The notes under the pieces: generated by a model
What the model saw: only the letters and a program-made list of their open reading frames with translations
Told to the model about the DNA's origin: nothing
The model's database searches: none
NCBI RefSeq assembly: GCF_000307265.1
Contig: NZ_DF158896.1
Span: forward strand, 816,860 to 880,859
DNA length: 64,000 nucleotides
DNA from: Oscillibacter ruminantium GH1
Lineage (GTDB): Bacteria > Bacillota > Clostridia > Oscillospirales > Oscillospiraceae
Reading direction: 5' to 3'
Part shown: piece after piece, positions 59,020-64,000 of the stretch
Numbering within the stretch: the first letter of the stretch is position 1
Layout: every line of letters starts with the position of its first letter
Position numbers and translations under genes: made by a program

Positions 59020-59606
59020 CCATTGCAGAGGAAAAGAAGGATCTGCGCCGGAGAATCCGGGCGCAGGAGCGGGAGCTTTCGCCCCGCTACAAAGAGCAGT
59101 CCGCCGCGGCCATCGCCGCGATTGTTTGCGCGCTGCCGGACTATCAGGAGGCGGACACGGTTTTCTGCTTTGTGGGAACCGAGCGGGAGATTGACACCCG
59201 GGCGATTCTGGATGATGCGCTGGCAAAAGGGAAGCGGCTGTGTCTGCCGCTGTGCATGGCGGAGCCGGGTATTATGGAACTGCGGGTGGTTGCGTCTTTG
59301 GATGAACTGGTTCCCGGAGCCTATGGAATTTTGGAACCAGCGGCGGACACGGTGTGTCTGACGCCGGACGAGGTGGATTTTGCCGTTCTTCCGTGCCTTT
59401 CCTGCAGCCGGGGCGGGCACCGGCTGGGGCAGGGCGGCGGATATTATGACCGCTTCCTCTCCACCTACCGGGGCAGCGCGGCCCTTTTGTGCCGGGAGCG
59501 GCTACTGCGGGAGGATGTTCCCGTGGAGCCGCACGACATGCCGGTGCCTTGGGTGGTGACGGAAAACGGGCTGTACGAAGACGGGGTTCCCGCCCGGATT
59601 AAGTGA
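59016..59606 (+). CDS. 5-formyltetrahydrofolate cyclo-ligase
   Basis: A 196-residue ATP-dependent enzyme converting 5-formyl-THF to 5,10-methenyl-THF. N-terminal KKDLRRRIRAQERELSP, the central FCFVGTEREIDTRAILDDALAKGKRLCLPLC, and the phosphate loop LSCSRGGHRLGQGGGYYDRFL (about 128-148; the family has RLGxGGGYYDR) are clear. It is translationally coupled to dinB, so it should be induced with DNA damage. glyA downstream also belongs to folate one-carbon metabolism but has its own promoter. Confidence 0.93.
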   Translation: MTIAEEKKDLRRRIRAQERELSPRYKEQSAAAIAAIVCALPDYQEADTVFCFVGTEREIDTRAILDDALAKGKRLCLPLCMAEPGIMELRVVASLDELVPGAYGILEPAADTVCLTPDEVDFAVLPCLSCSRGGHRLGQGGGYYDRFLSTYRGSAALLCRERLLREDVPVEPHDMPVPWVVTENGLYEDGVPARIK

Positions 59607-59674
59607 GATGAAGAAATGAATCTGACTAAAATGTACAAAATTTTTAGGGCATAAAAAATATTTTTTAGAACCTC

Positions 59675-59703
59675 TTCACAAAAACGATTACCTGTGATAT
59701 GAT
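59675..59703 (+). promoter_or_regulatory. Promoter of glyA
   Basis: TTCACA (59675-59680), 17-nt spacer, TATGAT (59698-59703), giving a leader of about 135 nt. Confidence 0.65.
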
Positions 59704-59720
59704 GACCTAAAATAAAAATT

Positions 59721-59818
59721 TAAGGCAGCGCGGCGCAAAGCTGCGAGACGGCCTTGGAGCGGCACTGCCTTAGAGAACACGGCGCAGGTTTATAACCGAG
59801 TCGCGCTGCCCTGCGCTG
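59721..59818 (+). ncRNA. Structured, switch-like glyA leader of unknown class
   Basis: Two mutually exclusive helices use the same bases. TAAGGCAG (59721-59728) pairs perfectly with CTGCCTTA (59765-59772). Alternatively GGCAGCGCG (59724-59732) pairs perfectly with CGCGCTGCC (59802-59810), enclosing about 70 nt. Smaller hairpins lie inside (CGCA/TGCG, GGTT/AACC). It is not a T-box or tRNA, and I could not match it to the ZTP, THF, glycine or SAM riboswitch consensus by eye. Confidence 0.5.
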
Positions 59819-59844
59819 AATTTAAAAATAAAGGGGTTTTTGAC

Positions 59845-61092
59845 ATGATGCACCAGACCATGGACTACATCTCCAATTATGATCCTGAGGTGGGCGCTTC
59901 CATTAAAGAGGAGTTTGCCCGGGAGCGCCGGAACATCGAACTGATTGCCAGCGAGAACATCGTCAGCGAGGCGGTCATGCTGACTATGGGTACCTGCCTG
60001 ACCAACAAGTATGCCGAGGGCTATCCCGGACACCGGTATTACGGCGGATGCTACGCCGTGGACGTGACCGAAGAGATTGCCCGCAAGCGGGCCTGCGAGC
60101 TGTTCGGCTGCAATCACGCCAACGTGCAGCCCCACTCCGGCGCTAATGCCAATCTGGCCGCGTTTTTCGCGCTGGTCAAGCCCGGCGACACCGTGATGGG
60201 CATGAACCTGGCCCACGGCGGGCATCTGAGCCACGGTAGCCCGGTGAATATCTCCGGCAAGTATTTCAACATCGTTCCTTACGGTCTGGATGAGGAGACG
60301 GAGCAGATCGATTATGACGCTCTGATGAAGACCGCGCTGGAGTGCAAGCCCAAGATGATCGTCGCGGGCGCGTCCGCCTATCCCCGGAGCATTGATTTCA
60401 AGAAGTTCCGGGAAGCGGCCGACGCGGTGGGCGCGTACCTGATGGTGGATATGGCGCACATCGCGGGCCTTGTGGCCGCAGGCGTTCATCCCTCTCCCAT
60501 TCCCTATGCCGACGTGGTGACCACCACCACCCACAAGACTCTGCGAGGCCCCCGGGGCGGCATGATCCTGTGCAACGACGACGACATTTATAAGAAGATC
60601 AACTCCGCGGTCTTCCCCGGTACGCAGGGCGGCCCGCTGGAGCACATCATCGCGGCCAAGGCCGTGTGCTTTGGCGAGGCGCTGAAGCCGGAATTCAAGC
60701 AGTATCAGGAGCAGGTGGTGAAAAACGCCGCCGCACTGGCCGAGGGCCTGATTAAAGAGGGGTTCCGTCTGGTTTCCGGCGGCACCGACAACCATTTGTG
60801 CTTGGTGGATGTGCGGAACTTCCACATCACCGGCAAGGAGTTTGAGCATCGGCTGGACGAGGTTCAGATCACCGTCAACAAGAACTCCATCCCCAACGAT
60901 CCGGAAAAGCCCTTTGTCACTTCCGGCATCCGGGTGGGTACGCCCGCTTCCACCTCCCGGGGCTTCAAGGAGCCGGAGATGGCGAAGATCGCCCACTGGA
61001 TGGGCGAGACTGCCCGTAACTTTGAGGGCAGTGCCGAGCAGGTCAAGGCGGAGGTCAACGCACTTTGCGAGGCATTCCCGATCTATCGGTAA
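59845..61092 (+). CDS. glyA: Serine hydroxymethyltransferase
   Basis: A 415-residue PLP enzyme converting serine and THF to glycine and methylene-THF. Visible blocks: [18 protein letters not shown], the [10 protein letters not shown] region, [17 protein letters not shown], and the PLP-Lys loop [17 protein letters not shown] (Lys about 232). Two adjacent ATG codons are possible; AAAGGGG lies upstream. It follows a structured leader with its own promoter and ends at a strong terminator. Confidence 0.97.
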   Translation: MMHQTMDYISNYDPEVGASIKEEFARERRNIELIASENIVSEAVMLTMGTCLTNKYAEGYPGHRYYGGCYAVDVTEEIARKRACELFGCNHANVQPHSGANANLAAFFALVKPGDTVMGMNLAHGGHLSHGSPVNISGKYFNIVPYGLDEETEQIDYDALMKTALECKPKMIVAGASAYPRSIDFKKFREAADAVGAYLMVDMAHIAGLVAAGVHPSPIPYADVVTTTTHKTLRGPRGGMILCNDDDIYKKINSAVFPGTQGGPLEHIIAAKAVCFGEALKPEFKQYQEQVVKNAAALAEGLIKEGFRLVSGGTDNHLCLVDVRNFHITGKEFEHRLDEVQITVNKNSIPNDPEKPFVTSGIRVGTPASTSRGFKEPEMAKIAHWMGETARNFEGSAEQVKAEVNALCEAFPIYR

Positions 61093-61148
61093 CAAAAAAC
61101 GGGCAGATCGCCCGAACATGGCATGTCACACGAACAACCTGAAAACAG

Positions 61149-61183
61149 AGAGTGCGAGGGGATTTTCCCCTCGCACTCTTTTC
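61149..61183 (+). terminator. Terminator of glyA
   Basis: A stem of about 14 bp (61149-61162 with 61166-61179) followed by TTTTCATTT. Confidence 0.9.
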
Positions 61184-61376
61184 ATTTCTTATTAGTCGTC
61201 CCTAGGCAGAGTAATGACCGTTCATCAGCGGACGGAGGTTTGCGGACAAACCTGTGAAGAAACAAAACCGTTTTTCAACAGCTTTTCCAGCGCCTGTACA
61301 TGCTGATGGCAAAACTCCGCATTTTAGAAATCGTTTTTCATCCGCTTTGACCGGACGGAGAAGGCACTTTCCCGCG
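61184..61376. other. Intergenic between glyA and the pseudouridine synthase gene
   Basis: No gene called. On the minus strand a 32-codon stretch (EFCHQHVQALEKLL...) near 61230-61325 looks weakly coding but is preceded by an in-frame TAA and has no start; see rejected items. Confidence 0.35.
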
Positions 61377-62264
61377 TCAGTCCCGCAGAAGGCGGACCAT
61401 GTCCTCCGGCAGTTCTGCGTAAAATTCCAGCGGCTCTCCGGTAATGGGATGCGTCAGCGCCATGCGGAATGAGTGAAGAGCGGGACGGGCTATCAACGAC
61501 AGATCTTCCGTGCCGTACAGCCAGTCTCCCGCCAAGGGGCAGCCCACAGCCGCCATATGGACACGCAGCTGATGGGTACGGCCTGTTTCGGGCAGCAATT
61601 GCACAAGAGAGAACGCGCCGTGCGTCTCCAAAACCTGATAGCGGCTGACGGCGCATTGCCCGTCGGAGCGGATCATGCGTTTGACGGTGGAAGTCTCGTC
61701 CCGCCCGATGGGCAGGTTGATTACGCCCTCCGCCGGGACGGGGGTGCCCACACAGACTGCCCGGTATTCCCGAAAAAACCGGTCGGAGTGGAGGGTTTTG
61801 CGAAGAAGATCATGAACGTGGCCGCTCTTGGCCACGGCCATCAGCCCGGTGGTTCCCTTGTCCAGACGGTTTACCGCGTGGAAAATAAAATCCGTCCCCC
61901 TGCTGAAAGCCAGCGCCCCGGCCACGGTAGGCGTGTCCGGCAGAAAATTGGACACATGGGCGGTCATGCCCGCGGGCTTGTTGATAATCAGCAGATGATC
62001 GTCCTCCCAGACGACGGGCAGGGGCCACGGCCCCGGCACCGGGGCCTCCCGCTGTGCCCGCACGTCCCCGCTTTCCGCCGCGACCGTGTCACCGGGGGAG
62101 AGTACGAACGTGGTGCGGGCGGGCAGGCCGTTGACCAGAATGCCGTTTTCGGTCCGGGTCAGGCGGGAAATGGCGTGGGAGGAAAAGTGCAGCTTCTGTT
62201 TTAAGATGTGGCGGACAGTGAGGCCGCGCTCCTCCTGAGAGACGCAATGGGAAACATACGGCAT
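61377..62264 (-). CDS. RluA-family 23S rRNA-type pseudouridine synthase
   Basis: A 295-residue enzyme that isomerises uridine in RNA. An S4-like N-terminal domain (about 12-65; TVRHILKQKLHFSSHAISRL) precedes the catalytic domain. The active-site Asp lies in FHAVNRLDKGTTGLMAVAKS (about 130-149), where the usual HRLDxxTSG reads NRLDKGTTG. LPETGRTHQLRVHMAAVGCPLAGD (about 227-250) is the RluA C-terminal block. The RNA target cannot be told. Monocistronic; convergent with glyA. Confidence 0.92.
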   Translation of the reverse strand: MPYVSHCVSQEERGLTVRHILKQKLHFSSHAISRLTRTENGILVNGLPARTTFVLSPGDTVAAESGDVRAQREAPVPGPWPLPVVWEDDHLLIINKPAGMTAHVSNFLPDTPTVAGALAFSRGTDFIFHAVNRLDKGTTGLMAVAKSGHVHDLLRKTLHSDRFFREYRAVCVGTPVPAEGVINLPIGRDETSTVKRMIRSDGQCAVSRYQVLETHGAFSLVQLLPETGRTHQLRVHMAAVGCPLAGDWLYGTEDLSLIARPALHSFRMALTHPITGEPLEFYAELPEDMVRLLRD

Positions 62265-62434
62265 GACCTGTCCTCCTTATAAAAATAAAAGTTCGTTCAT
62301 CTAAAGGCCCGTCGTCTTCGACGTCACGGCCAATCTCCAAGCCCGTCCGCGTCAATAGGCGATGCGTGAATACGGCTGTATTGCTTTATTTTAGCATGCG
62401 GCTTTCCGCTTATCAAGGCGGGGCGGCCCGCACC

Positions 62435-62463
62435 TTGCGAAATGGGGCAGAATGTAGTAAAAT
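62435..62463 (+). promoter_or_regulatory. Promoter of the ABC-F gene
   Basis: TTGCGA (62435-62440), 17-nt spacer, TAAAAT (62458-62463), giving a leader of about 165 nt. Confidence 0.6.
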
Positions 62464-62470
62464 AAAAAAC

Positions 62471-62620
62471 AGCGTGAACCGCTATTTTTTACGGCATATG
62501 GCTCCTCTGGGGCCATGCCTGAAATTTTAGCCGCGCCGCTGAGCGGCGCATGGCATTTTTTATTGCGAAGCAATAAAAAGCAATATGAATGGCGGAGGCG
62601 CATTTGCGCCGCGCCGGACT
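62471..62620 (+). promoter_or_regulatory. Attenuator-like leader of the ABC-F gene
   Basis: GCCATGCC (62512-62519) can pair upstream with GGCATATGGC (62493-62502, 2-nt bulge). Alternatively its GCCAT part pairs downstream with ATGGC (62550-62554), extending the GCGCCGCT/AGCGGCGC hairpin (62533-62549) to a TTTTTT run (62556-62561), i.e. a terminator. A frame GTG 62474 to TAG 62530 (18 codons) overlaps the first arms and could be a leader peptide. Two more hairpins follow (near 62570 and 62600). Confidence 0.5.
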
Positions 62621-62634
62621 TGAAGGAGGCCCCT

Positions 62635-64000
62635 ATGCTCTTATCGGCGGAACACCTGTCTATCAACTTCGGCAGCAGACAGCTGCTGGAGGATGTGAAT
62701 TTTTACCTGAATGACGGCGACAAGGTTGGGATTATCGGAATCAACGGCACCGGAAAATCCACCTTTTTGCGGGTTCTTGCCCAATTTATCGAGCCGGACG
62801 GCGGCACGGTGCGCCGGGACCCCAATGTACAGGTGAGCTTTTTATCCCAGAATCCGGACATGGACGACGACGCAACCGTTTTGGAGCAGGTCTTCCTCAG
62901 CTTTCCAAAGGAATTTCGGGCGCTGAACGAGTATGAGGCAAAGTCCATGCTGAACCGTCTGGGGATACCGGACACGGACCGGAAGATCGGAACGCTCTCC
63001 GGCGGACAGCGCAAGCGGGTTGCGCTGGCGGCGGCACTGATCCACCCGGCGGACGTGCTGATTCTGGACGAGCCGACGAACCATCTGGATACGGAAATGG
63101 TGGCGTGGTTGGAAGAACGGCTGCGCAGATGGACCGGCGGTCTTATAATGGTGACCCATGACCGCTACTTTTTGGAGCGGGTTGCCAACCACATCACAGA
63201 GCTGGACCGGGCAAAGCTCTATTACTACGAGGCGAACTACTCAAAATATCTGGAACTGAAGGAACAGCGTGCGGAATACGCTTTGGCAGGAGAGCGAAAG
63301 CGCCAGTCCATCCTGCGGGTGGAGCGGGAATGGATCATGCGGGGCTGCCGCGCCCGAACCACCAAGAGCAAAGACCGCATCGAGCGGTACGAGGCCATAA
63401 AAAATCAGGCCGCGCCGGAGACAGACGACGCGGTGCAGTTGGCGGCGGCGTCCAGCCGTCTGGGAAAGAAGATCATCGAGATCGACGACCTCTCCAAAGC
63501 CTTCGACGGTAAAACGGTCCTCTCCCACTTTTCTTACGGCGTTCTGCGGGACGACCGCATCGGCATTGTGGGCCATAACGGTGTGGGAAAATCCACGCTG
63601 CTGAACCTCATTGCAGGGATGCTGACGCCGGATGGCGGCAGCGTGGACGTGGGAGCCACGGTGAAAATCGGTTATTTCTCTCAGGAGGGGCGGGAGCTGG
63701 ACCTTGACCAGCGGGTGTTTGATTTCATCCGGGGCATTTCCGACGAGGTGAAAACCGAGGAGGGAACCCTTTCCGCCAAGGACATGATGGAGCGGTTCCT
63801 GTTCCCGGCGGACTTGCAGTCCGTGCCCATCGGGCGGCTTTCCGGCGGGGAAAGGCGGCGGCTGTATCTGCTGAGTATTTTGATGTCCGCGCCCAACTTG
63901 CTGCTGCTGGACGAACCCACCAACGATCTGGATGTGACGACCCTGTCCGTGCTGGAGGACTATTTGGAGACGTTCCCCGGCCCGATTCTGGCGGTGTCCC
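62635..64000 (+). CDS. ABC-F family ATPase, Uup-like (3' end outside the window)
   Basis: At least 455 residues of a soluble twin-ATPase of the ABC-F class, which act on the ribosome. Domain 1: Walker A GINGTGKST (about 37-45), signature LSGGQRKRVALAAAL, Walker B VLILDEPTNHLD. The inter-domain linker carries the Uup-type MRGCRARTTKSKDRI segment. Domain 2: Walker A GHNGVGKST, signature LSGGERRRLYLLSIL, Walker B LLLLDEPTNDLD. GAAGGAGG precedes the ATG at 62635. The C-terminus, where a coiled-coil may follow, is cut off. The attenuator-like leader suggests regulated expression. Confidence 0.93.
   Translation, partial: MLLSAEHLSINFGSRQLLEDVNFYLNDGDKVGIIGINGTGKSTFLRVLAQFIEPDGGTVRRDPNVQVSFLSQNPDMDDDATVLEQVFLSFPKEFRALNEYEAKSMLNRLGIPDTDRKIGTLSGGQRKRVALAAALIHPADVLILDEPTNHLDTEMVAWLEERLRRWTGGLIMVTHDRYFLERVANHITELDRAKLYYYEANYSKYLELKEQRAEYALAGERKRQSILRVEREWIMRGCRARTTKSKDRIERYEAIKNQAAPETDDAVQLAAASSRLGKKIIEIDDLSKAFDGKTVLSHFSYGVLRDDRIGIVGHNGVGKSTLLNLIAGMLTPDGGSVDVGATVKIGYFSQEGRELDLDQRVFDFIRGISDEVKTEEGTLSAKDMMERFLFPADLQSVPIGRLSGGERRRLYLLSILMSAPNLLLLDEPTNDLDVTTLSVLEDYLETFPGPILAVS

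Noticed and set aside
59724..59810. tRNA-like acceptor stem before glyA (7-bp GGCAGCG/CGCTGCC, 87 nt, length of a Ser/Leu tRNA)
   Set aside because: The bases expected to form the T arm do not pair, and no anticodon arm or GTTCGA-type loop is present. Treated as a structured leader instead.
61230..61335. Minus-strand stretch reading EFCHQHVQALEKLLKNGF before a stop
   Set aside because: It looks weakly coding but has an in-frame TAA directly upstream, no start codon and no RBS. Too short to call a pseudogene.

Overview
The window looks like chromosome of an endospore-forming, GC-rich Firmicute, most likely an Oscillospiraceae (Clostridium cluster IV) relative of Oscillibacter, Flavonifractor or Intestinimonas. 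The evidence is a complete spoIIAA-spoIIAB-sigF operon, spoVAD/spoVAE, smc-ftsY, T-box leaders on leuS and valS, SD-dependent GTG and TTG starts, and canonical TTGACA-N17-TATAAT promoters. No rRNA or tRNA gene, insertion sequence, prophage or CRISPR array was seen.

Layout. 0.3-6.6 kb: a PfkB sugar kinase, the sigma-F operon, a decayed glycyl-radical-enzyme remnant and a dCache chemoreceptor. 6.8-9.1 kb: an SOS-type operon with a LexA-box promoter, a 40-residue membrane peptide, a DNA-repair-type radical SAM protein and its DUF4130 partner. 9.2-19.2 kb: an AEC transporter, then a nearly complete Lsr (AI-2 quorum sensing) locus in two divergent units, lsrACDBF and lsrR-lsrK-cupin. 19.3-23.7 kb: a small hydrolase and the bioYBDA operon behind a BirA operator. 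23.9-29 kb: a Cys-rich mini-protein, a GNAT acetyltransferase behind an apparent translational attenuator, and proline biosynthesis (proBAC). 29-31.5 kb: a TepA-like protease, an XRE-desulfoferrodoxin fusion regulator, and a membrane protein/HTH pair with a perfect palindromic operator. 31.6-47.8 kb: housekeeping genes (smc, ftsY, rph, XTP pyrophosphatase, yhbY, nadD-yqeK fusion, LCP ligase, rsfS, leuS, rpsU, yqeG, efp). 47.9-54 kb: spoVAE/spoVAD, a DUF554 protein, tcdA, a parvulin foldase and a CheW protein with an inserted zinc-binding CZB domain. 54-64 kb: T-box-valS, dinB with a LexA-like box, 5-formyl-THF cyclo-ligase, glyA behind a structured leader, an RluA-type pseudouridine synthase and the 5' part of an ABC-F ATPase behind an attenuator-like leader.

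Themes. Much of the regulation appears to sit in RNA leaders: two T-boxes whose specifiers read CUG (Leu) and GUC (Val), an SD-sequestering attenuator before the GNAT gene, a switchable leader before glyA and a terminator/anti-terminator arrangement before the ABC-F gene. The most promising little-described items are the SOS membrane peptide operon, the GNAT attenuator, the Lsr locus with a cupin in place of LsrG, the HTH-desulfoferrodoxin fusion and the CheW-CZB-CheW protein. All calls were made by eye; nothing was searched against a database.
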